Of a stretch of 64,000 nt of DNA, positions 35,044 through 44,387 are shown piece by piece (within the stretch, counting starts at the first letter, position 1; each line of letters starts with the position of its first letter). This DNA is from an uncultured Clostridia bacterium (GTDB lineage: Bacteria; Bacillota; Clostridia; Oscillospirales; Acutalibacteraceae). The translations under genes and the position numbers were made by a program. Where the stretch lies: the NCBI GenBank assembly GCA_944380855.1, contig CALWIW010000002.1, positions 39,662-103,661 of the forward strand. Reading direction: 5' to 3'. Below the pieces are notes generated by a model. It was not told where the DNA came from. It was given only the letters and a program-made list of their open reading frames with translations, and made no database searches.

Positions 35044-35499
35044 ATGAAGTGTCCCTATTGCGGTTATGAGGAAAGCAAGGTTATTGATTCCAGACCTGCT
35101 GACGATGGTGAACGTATCAGACGCCGCAGAGAATGTCTTGGCTGCGGAAAACGATTTACAACCCACGAGGTAATAGAAACAGTTCCTATTATAGTAGTAA
35201 AAAGAGACAGATCCAGAGAGGTTTTCGACCGAAACAAGCTTTTGTCAGGTTTGCTGAGAGCTTGTGAAAAGAGAAAAGTTTCCATAGAGCAGATGGAAAA
35301 GATGGTAGACAACATCGAAATGAAGCTGCAAAATTCTTTGGACAGAGAAGTTACATCTCAATACATAGGGGAACTCGCGATGGAAGAACTTAAAAAAGTA
35401 GACGAGGTTTCATATGTAAGATTTGCTTCTGTTTACAGACAATTTAAAGATATTAATACATTTCTTGAAGAATTAAACAAACTTTTATCTGAAAAATAA
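35044..35499 (+). CDS. nrdR: transcriptional repressor NrdR
   Basis: A nucleotide-sensing repressor of ribonucleotide reductase genes. The 151 residues consist of a zinc ribbon (CPYC near residue 3 and CLGC near 32, followed by KRFTTHE) and an ATP-cone domain ([27 protein letters not shown]). ATP/dATP binding to the cone controls DNA binding at NrdR boxes. No ribonucleotide reductase gene is in the window, so its targets lie elsewhere. It has its own promoter and terminator. Confidence 0.97.
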   Translation: MKCPYCGYEESKVIDSRPADDGERIRRRRECLGCGKRFTTHEVIETVPIIVVKRDRSREVFDRNKLLSGLLRACEKRKVSIEQMEKMVDNIEMKLQNSLDREVTSQYIGELAMEELKKVDEVSYVRFASVYRQFKDINTFLEELNKLLSEK

Positions 35500-35510
35500 A
35501 AATAATCTGT

Positions 35511-35544
35511 AAGGGCGTGGATTTATATTCACGCCCTTTTGAAT
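35511..35544 (+). terminator. intrinsic terminator of nrdR
   Basis: AAGGGCGTG pairs perfectly with CACGCCCTT around a 10-base A/T loop, followed by TTTG. Confidence 0.85.
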
Positions 35545-35607
35545 TTGAATAATACAAAAAAACGTGCCGATAATATAGTTACAATTAATTAGAGAGGTGC
35601 GTTAAAT

Positions 35608-35790
35608 ATGAATATAAACAATAATATGTATATTGACGATGAGAGAAACCACGCTTTGGGTAAAGTTGCTCCGTCAAGAAAGCAAAAAGAAAATTATATG
35701 AGCATAGTTGATGTGGTAGTCAGAGAATCCGGAGTGACTGATAAGAATGTTCAAAATAATTCTCTTAATGTTAAAAAAGATAAAAAATGA
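35608..35790 (+). CDS. 60-codon hypothetical protein
   Basis: A small polar, basic-tailed protein starting MNINNNMYIDDERNHALGK and ending LNVKKDKK, with no membrane helix, signal peptide or Cys. It is supported by an AGAGAGGTG ribosome-binding site 8 bases before the ATG, a position between two terminators (so it forms its own transcription unit), and a hairpin just after the stop. I do not recognise a family. It could also be a structural RNA region with a chance frame, though the ribosome-binding site argues for translation. Confidence 0.6.
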   Translation: MNINNNMYIDDERNHALGKVAPSRKQKENYMSIVDVVVRESGVTDKNVQNNSLNVKKDKK

Positions 35791-35792
35791 AA

Positions 35793-35817
35793 AACGGAGT
35801 GCAATAAGCACTCCGTA
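35793..35817. terminator. hairpin between convergent genes
   Basis: ACGGAGTGC and GCACTCCGT form nine perfect pairs around AATAA. T-tracts are weak on either side, so efficiency is uncertain. Confidence 0.6.
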
Positions 35818-35835
35818 CATATGAAAAGTTTGTAA

Positions 35836-36273
35836 TTAACTGTATTTTTCAGCCTGAGCAACAGCAAGGCGGTCGCAGCGTTCATTTTCAGGGTGACCTG
35901 CGTGTCCCTTTACCCAAACTATGTCCACATTATGTTTATCAAATTCTTTAAGCAGTTCTTCCCAAAGGTCAGGGTTAAGTGCCGGATCCTTTTTGTTTCT
36001 CATCCAGTTATTAGCTTTCCACTTTTTAGCCCAGCCTAATTTCAGGGCATTGCACACATATTGAGAATCACTGTAAAGAGTAACATTGCATGGTTCTTTA
36101 AGAAGTTTTAAAGCAGATAATACGGCGGTGATTTCCATGCGGTTGTTTGTAGTGTTTGCTTCGCCTCCGCTTATTTCCTTTTCCTTGTCCTTATATCTTA
36201 AAATTGCTCCCCAGCCGCCGGGGCCGGGATTTCCTTTGCAGGCTCCGTCAGTGAAAATTTCTACAGCTTTCAT
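35836..36273 (-). CDS. rnhA: ribonuclease HI
   Basis: Cuts the RNA strand of RNA-DNA hybrids. The 145-residue bacterial type 1 fold has the four acidic catalytic residues: Asp in [15 protein letters not shown], Glu in NNRMEITAV, Asp in [12 protein letters not shown], and the last Asp in NERCDRLA. The basic handle region [18 protein letters not shown] and the KGHAGHPEN loop with the catalytic-cycle His are also present. It lacks the N-terminal hybrid-binding domain common in some Firmicutes forms. Confidence 0.96.
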   Translation of the reverse strand: MKAVEIFTDGACKGNPGPGGWGAILRYKDKEKEISGGEANTTNNRMEITAVLSALKLLKEPCNVTLYSDSQYVCNALKLGWAKKWKANNWMRNKKDPALNPDLWEELLKEFDKHNVDIVWVKGHAGHPENERCDRLAVAQAEKYS

Positions 36274-36396
36274 ATTAACTCCTTATACTTTATATATTTG
36301 TTGTAGTGAACAGCTTTGCTGTGATTTATTATATCCCGAAAAAACTATGACGTCAACAATCAAAACACTGTAACTAATGCCGTGTTTTCACGGGAC

Positions 36397-36640
36397 TTGA
36401 CATAAAAGAAATAAAAGGTTAATATATAGGTAATGATTTATATGCTCGGGAACTATACCCAAAAGGACCTTTTGTTGTCACATTGTTGATATATAATTTA
36501 TTTTTGGGGTAAAAAGGCAATGCCTTATATTTTACGGATTATAACATCGTTAATAAATGTTCGGAAATTTTGCTCTTAGCGATGTATTATTTATATAGTA
36601 TTTGAACGAGAAATATTTAATTATTACGGAGGTAAAATAA
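36397..36640 (+). promoter_or_regulatory. promoter and long leader of the rnj operon
   Basis: TTGACA (36397-36402), a 17-base spacer, TAATAT (36420-36425) make a strong promoter. The expected leader before the GTG at 36641 is about 210 bases. It includes a CATCG-T-TAA / TTA-G-CGATG hairpin near 36545-36583 and a second TATAAT near 36489. A long structured leader before a ribonuclease gene suggests autoregulation through mRNA decay; this is inference. Confidence 0.6.
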
Positions 36641-38509
36641 GTGATAAAAGAAAAAAATAAATATAATAAGAAAAACACATCACGGGGTGCGGCAAAAAAA
36701 GCTTCTCAAAATGCCGGTTTGTCACGTAACGTTTCACGCAGAGGAAATACAAAGAAACCCGATGATATGGGACTTGAAAATGTTTTGTTAAATGAAAGCG
36801 AAAGAAAATACCGCGGGAAAAAGAATACTGTAAAGCAGGTAAAGCGTGAAGCTCCGGTTATAAAGATTTCTTTTTTGGGAGGACTTAACGAGATAGGAAA
36901 GAATATCACGGTATTTGAATGTAACAACGATATTCTTATATTAGACTGTGGAATGGCTTTTCCTGACGGAGATATGCTTGGTGTGGATTTGGTTATACCT
37001 GATTTCACATATCTTGAACAGAATTTTGATAAAATAAGAGGTCTTGTAATTACTCACGGACATGAAGACCATATAGGAGGTATACCATTCCTGCTTAAAA
37101 AGCTTAATGTGCCGATTTACGGAACGGCACTTACAATCGGACTTGTGGAAAACAAGCTGAAAGAGCACGGAATAAATCATTCTACCGGAATTAATGTGAT
37201 TAAGGAAAACAGCAATATTAAGCTTGGCTGCTTTAATGTAGAGTTTATCCATGTTAATCATTCTATCCCTGACGCTGTGGGACTGGCAATCCATTCTCCT
37301 GCAGGAACTATAGTTCATACAGGTGACTTTAAAATAGATTTTACTCCCGCTTACGGCGATATGATAGATCTTCCTAAATTTTCAAGATTGGGTGACGAGG
37401 GTGTTTTAGCTTTAATGGCGGACAGCACCAATGCCTCAAGACCGGGATTTACACCGACAGAAACCAAAATTTCCGAAAGCTTTGACGGACTTTTCAGAAG
37501 AGCGGAGAAGAACAGAATTATCATTGCCACCTTTGCTTCTAACATAAGCAGAATACAGCAGATAATTAACTGTGCTAACAAGTACGGAAGAAAGGTTGCG
37601 TTTTCCGGAAGAAGCATGATAAACTATCTTACCGTTGCACGTGAGCTTGGATATATAAGCGTGCCTGACGGCGTTATTATTGATATAGATATGCTTAACA
37701 AATACACTGCCGAGCAGATTGTCCTTGTTACCACAGGAAGCCAGGGCGAACCTATGTCTGCCCTTTCAAGAATGGCTTATTCCGACCACAGAAAAGTTGA
37801 AGTGGGTGTGGGAGATTTTATTATCATTTCCGCAAATCCAATTCCGGGAAACGAGAGAACAGTAGGCCATGTTGTAGACGAGCTTTTGAAGCGAGGCTGT
37901 CAGGTGGTATACGAATCAATGTATGAGGTTCATGTTTCCGGTCATGCCTGCAGTGAAGAACTTAAAATAATTCAAAGTCTTGTAAGACCCCAGTATTTTA
38001 TACCTGTACACGGAGAGCAAAAGCACCTTATTAAGCACGCAAACATTGCCTTGTCAATGGGTATGAAAAAGGAAAATATTTATATAGGCGATATTGGAAA
38101 AAGCATAGAGCTTTCAAGTGACCACCTTAAGGAAGTGGCTCCGGTACCTGCCGGAAAGATATTTGTTGACGGTCTTGGCGTTGGCGATGTGGGAAGCATT
38201 GTTCTTAGAGACAGAAAGCATTTGGGCCAGGACGGTTTGATTATTATTGTTGCGTCCATTGACAGCTATGACGGCAGACTTATCAGCGGTCCCGATATTG
38301 TTTCAAGAGGCTTTGTTTATGTAAGGGAAAGCGAGTCCTTGTTGGACGAAGTAAAACAGCTTGCTTTTAAGGCTCTTGAGGATTGCTATAAAAACGAAGT
38401 TCATGAATGGGGAACAATTAAAAATAAAATTAAGGACGATGTTTCAAAGCTTATTACTCAGAGAACAAGAAGAAGTCCGATGATTTTGCCTATATTAATG
38501 GAAGTGTAA
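36641..38509 (+). CDS. rnj: ribonuclease J
   Basis: A metallo-beta-lactamase/beta-CASP ribonuclease with 5' exo- and endonuclease activity, central to RNA turnover in Firmicutes. The 622 residues start with a basic, disordered tail of about 70 residues, longer than in B. subtilis RNase J1. Then come the metal-binding VITHGHEDHIGGIPF, HVNHSIPDA, VHTGDFKID and ALMADSTNA motifs, beta-CASP segments (TTGSQGEPMSALSRMA, YESMYEVHVSGHACSEE), and a C-terminal domain. The start is GTG with ACGGAGG upstream. It begins the rnj, gdpP, rplI, dnaB cluster. Confidence 0.96.
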   Translation: MIKEKNKYNKKNTSRGAAKKASQNAGLSRNVSRRGNTKKPDDMGLENVLLNESERKYRGKKNTVKQVKREAPVIKISFLGGLNEIGKNITVFECNNDILILDCGMAFPDGDMLGVDLVIPDFTYLEQNFDKIRGLVITHGHEDHIGGIPFLLKKLNVPIYGTALTIGLVENKLKEHGINHSTGINVIKENSNIKLGCFNVEFIHVNHSIPDAVGLAIHSPAGTIVHTGDFKIDFTPAYGDMIDLPKFSRLGDEGVLALMADSTNASRPGFTPTETKISESFDGLFRRAEKNRIIIATFASNISRIQQIINCANKYGRKVAFSGRSMINYLTVARELGYISVPDGVIIDIDMLNKYTAEQIVLVTTGSQGEPMSALSRMAYSDHRKVEVGVGDFIIISANPIPGNERTVGHVVDELLKRGCQVVYESMYEVHVSGHACSEELKIIQSLVRPQYFIPVHGEQKHLIKHANIALSMGMKKENIYIGDIGKSIELSSDHLKEVAPVPAGKIFVDGLGVGDVGSIVLRDRKHLGQDGLIIIVASIDSYDGRLISGPDIVSRGFVYVRESESLLDEVKQLAFKALEDCYKNEVHEWGTIKNKIKDDVSKLITQRTRRSPMILPILMEV

Positions 38510-38533
38510 TCCGTTGTAAAAAGAGGTTTAGCT

Positions 38534-40474
38534 ATGAAGAACAAAAGTTGGACGGTAATACCGTTTTTCGGAATCTTCTCTGTGATTATGTTGTTTATGG
38601 CGTTTTACACCTTTCAATATAGTCAGCTTATGGGTTATATAGAGGTTTCAATATCGGTAATTACAATGGGTATTACTATTTATGAAACCTATAAATTTAA
38701 AAACAGAATTTATCAAACTGTACGCAGTGCTTTCAGAAGTCTTCACAATGCTGACGGTGAATATCTGGAGAGATTCCGTTTTCCAGTTGTTCTTGTGGAC
38801 GAAAACGGAGCGATAATTTGGTATAACCAGATGTTTTTGGAAAGTCCGGCAAATATGGAGGACCCATCCGGCGAGGATATTTCAAATTATTTAAGCCATA
38901 AAAGAGTGGACGATGTCTTGGAAAAAGCCGGCGTGGACATAGAGTGTAATGAAAGAAAATACACGGTATATGCCAACACCTGCAAAAAAGGCACTTTGCT
39001 TTATTTCTTTGACAATACGTATTTTAAGAATATTGAAGAGGAGTACTCCGAGAGCAGAGGAGTTGTGGCTTCTATTGCTTTTGACAACAGGGAAGAGTTC
39101 ATAAACGAAAACGAAGAGGAAAGTGCCAGAGTGCTTCTTACTCTGGAGAACACTCTGCAAAAATGGGCGGCAAATTATAAGGCTCTTTATAAAAAGCTTT
39201 CAGGCGGACGTTATATGATTATCTTTCAGGAGAGAGATATTCAAAAGCTTGTTGCGGAAAAATTTAAAATATTAGACGAAATAAGAGCCATAAAATATAA
39301 CGATTTAAGTGCCACCATTTCCATAGGTGTGGGAAGATATGCCACCACTGTTAAGGAAAGCGATATGATGGCTCGTGCCGCTTTGGATATGGCTTTGGGA
39401 AGAGGCGGCGACCAGGCGGCTGTTATGAAAAGCGACGGCTATGAATTTTTCGGCGGCGTTTCCCAGGGCGTGGAAAAACGCAGCAAGGTGCGTACCAGAG
39501 TTATTGCCAACGCAATGAGAAACTATATTTCAAACTGCGATAAGGTTTTTATAATGGGACATAGGTTTTCGGATTTGGACTGTGTGGGTTCTGCCGTGGG
39601 ACTTCACTGCATGATTACAAAGGCACTTGAAAAGCCTGCATATGTTGTAATTAACAAAGAAAAGACCATGGCAAAATCCCTTATTGACATGATAGAAGAG
39701 AACGAGGACGCAGAGGTTTTCAAATCTCCTTCAGAAGCAAGCTCAAAGGTAACTCCCAATTCTCTTTTGATAATTGTGGATACACATTCTCCCAGCTTTT
39801 TGGAAAGCGAAAGCTTTTACAAACAGTTTGAAAAAGTTATTGTTATTGACCACCACAGAAAGATGGTCAACTACATATCAAACACATTGATTTTCTATCA
39901 CGAAAGCACGGCTTCTTCGGCGTCTGAAATGTGTGCCGAGATTATAAACTATTTGGCAGAAAAATGCCTTACTTCTTATGCGGCAGACGCCCTTATGGCG
40001 GGCATTATGCTTGATACGAAAAACTTTATTGTAAAAACAGGAGCAAGAACCTTTGAGGCTGCGGCGTTTCTCAGAAGAAGAGGAGCGGATACAGTTGCGG
40101 TTAAAAAGCTTTTCTCTGAAAATATCAAAACTTATAAGGAAAAATATAAGCTTGTTTCCGCTTCTGAAATTTACCGTGGCTGTGCGGTGGCTTTTGCCGA
40201 CGATACAATCAAAGACCCAAGGCTTGTTGCGGCACAGGCGGCTGACGAGCTTCTTGGCGTTCAGGACGTTTCGGCTTCCTTTGTTGTTTTTATGACAAAC
40301 GGAAACACAGCTAATATTTCCGCAAGAAGCTACGGAAAAATAAATGTTCAGGTGATTATGGAAAAGCTGGGCGGCGGCGGTCACCAGACTATGGCGGCTA
40401 CCCAAATGCCTGATACCAGTATGGAAAGTGCAAGACAACAGCTTTTTGAAGCTATTGATGATTTTCTTGCATAA
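38534..40474 (+). CDS. GdpP-type cyclic-di-AMP phosphodiesterase
   Basis: A membrane-anchored enzyme predicted to cleave c-di-AMP to pApA. Of its 646 residues, two N-terminal helices cover about 8-52, a degenerate PAS domain about 80-150, a degenerate GGDEF domain about 165-300, and a DHH/DHHA1 module about 330-646. Catalytic metal sites are visible: [29 protein letters not shown], and the DHHA1 [10 protein letters not shown] motif. The gene order with rplI and dnaB downstream matches gdpP (yybT) loci of Bacilli and Clostridia. c-di-AMP controls potassium and osmotic balance and cell-wall stress responses. Confidence 0.94.
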   Translation: MKNKSWTVIPFFGIFSVIMLFMAFYTFQYSQLMGYIEVSISVITMGITIYETYKFKNRIYQTVRSAFRSLHNADGEYLERFRFPVVLVDENGAIIWYNQMFLESPANMEDPSGEDISNYLSHKRVDDVLEKAGVDIECNERKYTVYANTCKKGTLLYFFDNTYFKNIEEEYSESRGVVASIAFDNREEFINENEEESARVLLTLENTLQKWAANYKALYKKLSGGRYMIIFQERDIQKLVAEKFKILDEIRAIKYNDLSATISIGVGRYATTVKESDMMARAALDMALGRGGDQAAVMKSDGYEFFGGVSQGVEKRSKVRTRVIANAMRNYISNCDKVFIMGHRFSDLDCVGSAVGLHCMITKALEKPAYVVINKEKTMAKSLIDMIEENEDAEVFKSPSEASSKVTPNSLLIIVDTHSPSFLESESFYKQFEKVIVIDHHRKMVNYISNTLIFYHESTASSASEMCAEIINYLAEKCLTSYAADALMAGIMLDTKNFIVKTGARTFEAAAFLRRRGADTVAVKKLFSENIKTYKEKYKLVSASEIYRGCAVAFADDTIKDPRLVAAQAADELLGVQDVSASFVVFMTNGNTANISARSYGKINVQVIMEKLGGGGHQTMAATQMPDTSMESARQQLFEAIDDFLA

Positions 40475-40500
40475 AAATAAATTTACGGAAGGTGAATATA

Positions 40501-40947
40501 ATGAAAGTTATTTTACTTCAAGATGTTAAAGCTTTAGGAAAAAAAGGAGAGCTTGTAAAGGCTTCCGACGGATACGCAAGAAATTTTCTTTTGCCTAACG
40601 GACTTGCTAAGGAAGCAAACGCTCAGGCTATGAATGAACTTAAAAATGCAGAGAATGCAAAGCAGTATAAAATTGAAACAGATATTAAAAAAGCAAACGA
40701 GGCAAAGGCTGCTTTAGAGGGTGAAACCTTTAAGATGACTGCTAAGGCAGGTAACGGCGGCAGATTGTTCGGAAGCGTTACCGCAAAGGAAATCAGTGCG
40801 GAAATCAAAAAACAAAAGGGTATTGACGTGGACAAGAGAAAAATTACTCTTGACGCAGATATTAAGGCTTTCGGTACCTATAATGCCGAAATCAAGCTTT
40901 ATAACGGTATTGTGGCAAAGGTAAAGGTTCAGGTAAGCGAAGCCTGA
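40501..40947 (+). CDS. rplI: 50S ribosomal protein L9
   Basis: A large-subunit protein binding 23S rRNA at the base of the L1 stalk. At 148 residues it has the N-terminal [28 protein letters not shown] region, the long connecting helix, and the C-terminal domain with [16 protein letters not shown] 40501 follows GGAAGGTG; the frame opens three codons earlier without better support. Located between gdpP and dnaB, as is common in Firmicutes. Confidence 0.97.
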   Translation: MKVILLQDVKALGKKGELVKASDGYARNFLLPNGLAKEANAQAMNELKNAENAKQYKIETDIKKANEAKAALEGETFKMTAKAGNGGRLFGSVTAKEISAEIKKQKGIDVDKRKITLDADIKAFGTYNAEIKLYNGIVAKVKVQVSEA

Positions 40948-40984
40948 TATAATTTTCAGATTGTAAATAGGGGAAGGTGAAAAT

Positions 40985-42361
40985 ATGTCCGATTTGAATA
41001 TTTCGGGAGGCTTTGACGGGATAAATATGCCATACAGTCCCGAGGCGGAGCAGGCCGTGCTTGGTGCGATTATAATGGAGCCTGACTGTCTTAACAGAAT
41101 TGTCGGTATATTGTCAAAGCCTGAGTATTTTCATCTTTCTTTACATCGAACAATATACTCCGCTATGCTGAGTATGTATACTCAGGGAAAAACAGTGGAT
41201 TACGTTACTCTCATGGAAACTCTCAGAATGGATAAAAGTTTCGACGAGAGCAGCGGTAAAGCATACATAGTAAGACTTGCGGAGAGCTGTCCGGCTGTTT
41301 CAAATGTTGAGATTTACGCAAATATTGTAAGAGAAAAATATGATGTCCGCAGTCTGATAAATGCCGCAAGGGAGATTATTGACGAGGCTTCGGGAAATGA
41401 GTACGAGCCGTCTATTCTTTTGGACTCTGCGGAACAAAAGATATTCGATATAAGAAAAGGCAAGACTGTTGACGGACTTGAAAGACTTAACGAGGTAATA
41501 TTAAAAACCTTTGACAGGCTTGACCTTTTGAACAGCGACGAGGACGACAGCATGAAGCCGATTCCGTCGGGAATCGGAGACCTTGACAGGGTCATTACGG
41601 GACTTAACAGAAGCGACCTTATTTTGCTTGCGGCACGTCCCGGTATGGGAAAGACAAGCTTTGCCTTGAATATCGCGAAAAATGTGGCGTGTATCGCAAA
41701 AAAGAGAGTAGCGTTTTTTTCTTTGGAAATGACAAAAGAACAGCTTGCTTCCCGTCTTTTGTCAACGGAGGCTTTGGTAGGCGGAACAAAGCTGAGAACC
41801 GGCAAGCTTAACGAAGAAGAATGGCAAAGACTCATTTCCGCAGGTGATGTCCTGAGCAAAACGGAAATATATCTTGACGACACACCTGGTATTACCGTTC
41901 CTGAGATTAAAGCGAAGCTGAGAAGACTTAAAAATGTTGATTTGGTTATAATCGACTATCTACAGCTTATGTCCAGCGGCAGGAGAATTGACAACCGTGT
42001 TCAGGAGGTTTCGGAGATAACCAGAAATTTAAAAATTATGGCTAAGGAAATCAATGTTCCTCTTATTACTCTTTCACAGCTTTCCCGTGCCAGTGAACAG
42101 CGTTCCGAGCATAAGCCTCAGCTTTCCGACCTGAGAGATTCCGGTTCTATCGAGCAGGACGCAGATATAGTTTTGTTCCTTTACAGAGAGGGCTATTACG
42201 AGGATAAATCAAAAGAAGCTCAGGCACAGTCTGATGTTGACAGAAATTCCGGAGAGTGCATTGTGGCAAAGAACAGACACGGTGAAACCACCTCGGTAAA
42301 ACTCCATTGGCAGGGCGAATTTATGAGATTTACTTCTGTGGAGGCAAACCGTGAACAGTGA
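40985..42361 (+). CDS. dnaB: replicative DNA helicase
   Basis: The hexameric 5'-to-3' helicase at the replication fork (called dnaC in B. subtilis). The 458 residues comprise an N-terminal domain (about 15-165, MPYSPEAEQAVLGAIIMEP) and a RecA-like C-terminal domain with Walker A ARPGMGKTSFALNIA, Walker B LVIIDYLQLM, LSQLSR and the DLRDSGSIEQDADIVLFLYR segment. There is no intein. It overlaps tilS by 11 bases. Confidence 0.97.
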   Translation: MSDLNISGGFDGINMPYSPEAEQAVLGAIIMEPDCLNRIVGILSKPEYFHLSLHRTIYSAMLSMYTQGKTVDYVTLMETLRMDKSFDESSGKAYIVRLAESCPAVSNVEIYANIVREKYDVRSLINAAREIIDEASGNEYEPSILLDSAEQKIFDIRKGKTVDGLERLNEVILKTFDRLDLLNSDEDDSMKPIPSGIGDLDRVITGLNRSDLILLAARPGMGKTSFALNIAKNVACIAKKRVAFFSLEMTKEQLASRLLSTEALVGGTKLRTGKLNEEEWQRLISAGDVLSKTEIYLDDTPGITVPEIKAKLRRLKNVDLVIIDYLQLMSSGRRIDNRVQEVSEITRNLKIMAKEINVPLITLSQLSRASEQRSEHKPQLSDLRDSGSIEQDADIVLFLYREGYYEDKSKEAQAQSDVDRNSGECIVAKNRHGETTSVKLHWQGEFMRFTSVEANREQ

Positions 42362-43757
42362 TTTTTACAACAAAAGAGATAAAACCGTTACAGAAACAGT
42401 TTTGGAAAAGATAAGGGAAGCTGACAGAAGATACGGTGTTTTGAAAGATAAAAAGCATATTGTCGTGGCTCTTTCAGGAGGAGCAGATTCCGTTTGCCTG
42501 CTTCACAGCCTATATACTTTGAAAAAAAGAGGACTTTATGGTTTTAAGCTTTCCTCTGCACATCTTAACCATTGTCTTAGAGGTGAAGAAGCAAAAAGGG
42601 ATATGGAATTTTCCAAAAGCTTTTCGGAAGAGCTTGAATGTGAATTTTTTTCAAGAAGTGTTGATGTTGCCCAGTGGGCAAAAAAGCTGAAAGTAAGCAC
42701 TGAAACCTGCGGAAGAATAAAGCGGTATGAGTTTTTTGAGGAGCTTTCAAAGTCCTTAAAAGCAGTTGTTGCCACAGCACACACTGCGTCAGACAACAGC
42801 GAAACTGTGATATTTAATTTGGCAAGAGGTTCTTCGGTGAAAGGTCTTTCAGGTATTCCTCCGGTGAGAGGAAGAATAGTTCGCCCGTTGCTTTTTGTCA
42901 CAAGAGAAGAGATTGAAGGCTACTGCAAGGAAAACAGACTTTCTTTTGTGACAGACAGTACAAATCTTACGGACGATTACACAAGAAACTCTATAAGGCA
43001 CAAGGTAATCCCTGTTTTAAAGGAAATAAACGACGGGGTAAACGGAAATATAACAAGGCTTTCCCAGTCTGCAAGGCTTGTAGACGAGTTTATGAATTTA
43101 TGTGCCGAAGAAAGCATAAAGAAAACAAAGTGTAAATGTTCTTTGCTTAAAGAACTTCATCCGGCTCTGCTGGGATATTGTGTAAACAGTATTTATTACA
43201 AAAAAACCGGTGATAATATTAATCAGAATAAACTGACCGAGCTTTGCTGTTCCGCTATATTAAAGGAAAGCGGAGCTGTTCAGATAAACGAAAAGTACAC
43301 AGCGGCTGTAGAAAAGGGATTTTTTATTGTAAAAGAAAACAAAGCTGATATTGAAACTAAAAAAGGTCTTGTATATCTGAATTTAGATGATATAATAAAT
43401 GGTAGCTACTCAAAAAAAATAGAGATAGACGGAGATATTTTTAATTTCTCTGTGGTAGAAAATACAGATAACAGTGTTTGTGACAACTGTATTGTTCTTG
43501 ATTTGGAAAAGTGCAGGGGTGCTGTTTTCAGAACAAGAACTGACGGTGATGTTTTTCTTTTGAAAAAAAGAAAAGTCACAAAATCTCTTAAAAAATATTT
43601 TAACGAAATTAAATTGCCGTGGGAAAAAAGATATACGGTCCCTCTTATTGCGGTGGAAAGCAATGTGTTATGGATTGACGGTATCGGTGCGGCAGATGGT
43701 GTCGAATTCAGCAAAAATTCAAAAAGAGGAATTAAAATTTCAGTTTCTCGTCACTAA
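42351..43757 (+). CDS. tilS: tRNA(Ile)-lysidine synthetase
   Basis: Modifies C34 of the CAU-anticodon tRNA-Ile with lysine so that it reads AUA codons. The PP-loop VALSGGADSVCLLHSLY lies near residue 41, with SSAHLNHCLRGEEAKRD, TAHTASDNSETVIFNLARGSSVKGLSGI and the TNLTDDYTRNSIRHKVIPVL region. The C-terminal domain contains VTKSLKKYFNEIKLPWEKRYTVPLI, typical of longer TilS forms. The start GTG overlaps the dnaB end, so translation is probably coupled. The neighbour hpt matches the conserved tilS-hpt-ftsH order. Confidence 0.96.
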   Translation: MNSDFYNKRDKTVTETVLEKIREADRRYGVLKDKKHIVVALSGGADSVCLLHSLYTLKKRGLYGFKLSSAHLNHCLRGEEAKRDMEFSKSFSEELECEFFSRSVDVAQWAKKLKVSTETCGRIKRYEFFEELSKSLKAVVATAHTASDNSETVIFNLARGSSVKGLSGIPPVRGRIVRPLLFVTREEIEGYCKENRLSFVTDSTNLTDDYTRNSIRHKVIPVLKEINDGVNGNITRLSQSARLVDEFMNLCAEESIKKTKCKCSLLKELHPALLGYCVNSIYYKKTGDNINQNKLTELCCSAILKESGAVQINEKYTAAVEKGFFIVKENKADIETKKGLVYLNLDDIINGSYSKKIEIDGDIFNFSVVENTDNSVCDNCIVLDLEKCRGAVFRTRTDGDVFLLKKRKVTKSLKKYFNEIKLPWEKRYTVPLIAVESNVLWIDGIGAADGVEFSKNSKRGIKISVSRH

Positions 43758-43775
43758 ACGGAGGTATAATGGCTT

Positions 43776-44312
43776 ATGCATAAGGACGTTGAAAGAATAT
43801 TGCTTTCCGAAGAGGAAATCGCACAAATTGTTGATAGAATTGCCGGTCAGATAAATAAAGACTACGAGGGAAAGGAATTAATGCTTATTGGCTTGCTTAA
43901 AGGAAGTATTTCCTTTATGGCTGACCTTATGAAGAAAATTACCGTTCCCTGTAAAATAGACTTTATCGCTGCTTCCAGCTACGGAAACGGCACTGTAAGC
44001 AAGGGAAGAGTAAACATTCTCAAAGACGTATCTCAGCCTGTTGAAAATGCCGATATTCTCATTGTAGAGGATATTATAGACAGCGGAAATACTCTTTCCT
44101 TTATTTCAAAATATCTTTCCGCGAAAAATGCAGGGTCTGTTAAGATTTGCACTTTGCTTAACAAGCCCTCAAGACGTCAGACTGATATACCTGTTGATTA
44201 TATAGGCGTTGATATTCCCGACGAATTTGTGGTAGGATACGGCTTGGATTATGCAGAGCATTACAGAAATCTTCCTTATGTGGGTATTCTTAAGCCGTCT
44301 GTTTATTCATGA
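43776..44312 (+). CDS. hpt: hypoxanthine phosphoribosyltransferase
   Basis: Salvages hypoxanthine and guanine to IMP and GMP using PRPP. The 178 residues have LMLIGLLKGSISFMADLM, FIAASSYGNGTVSKG, the PRPP signature LIVEDIIDSGNTLSF and EFVVGYGLDYAEHYRNLPYVGIL. The ATG at 43776 lies 11 bases after GGAGG, and an out-of-frame ATG at 43769 starts a 4-codon reading frame that overlaps it. hpt and ftsH are adjacent to tilS in many Firmicutes. Confidence 0.96.
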   Translation: MHKDVERILLSEEEIAQIVDRIAGQINKDYEGKELMLIGLLKGSISFMADLMKKITVPCKIDFIAASSYGNGTVSKGRVNILKDVSQPVENADILIVEDIIDSGNTLSFISKYLSAKNAGSVKICTLLNKPSRRQTDIPVDYIGVDIPDEFVVGYGLDYAEHYRNLPYVGILKPSVYS

Positions 44313-44387
44313 TTGTGTTTCTTATATTTTGAAATGTTTACATAATATGGAGAGGATTTAGTATAATAAACAAAGGAGTGGATGATA

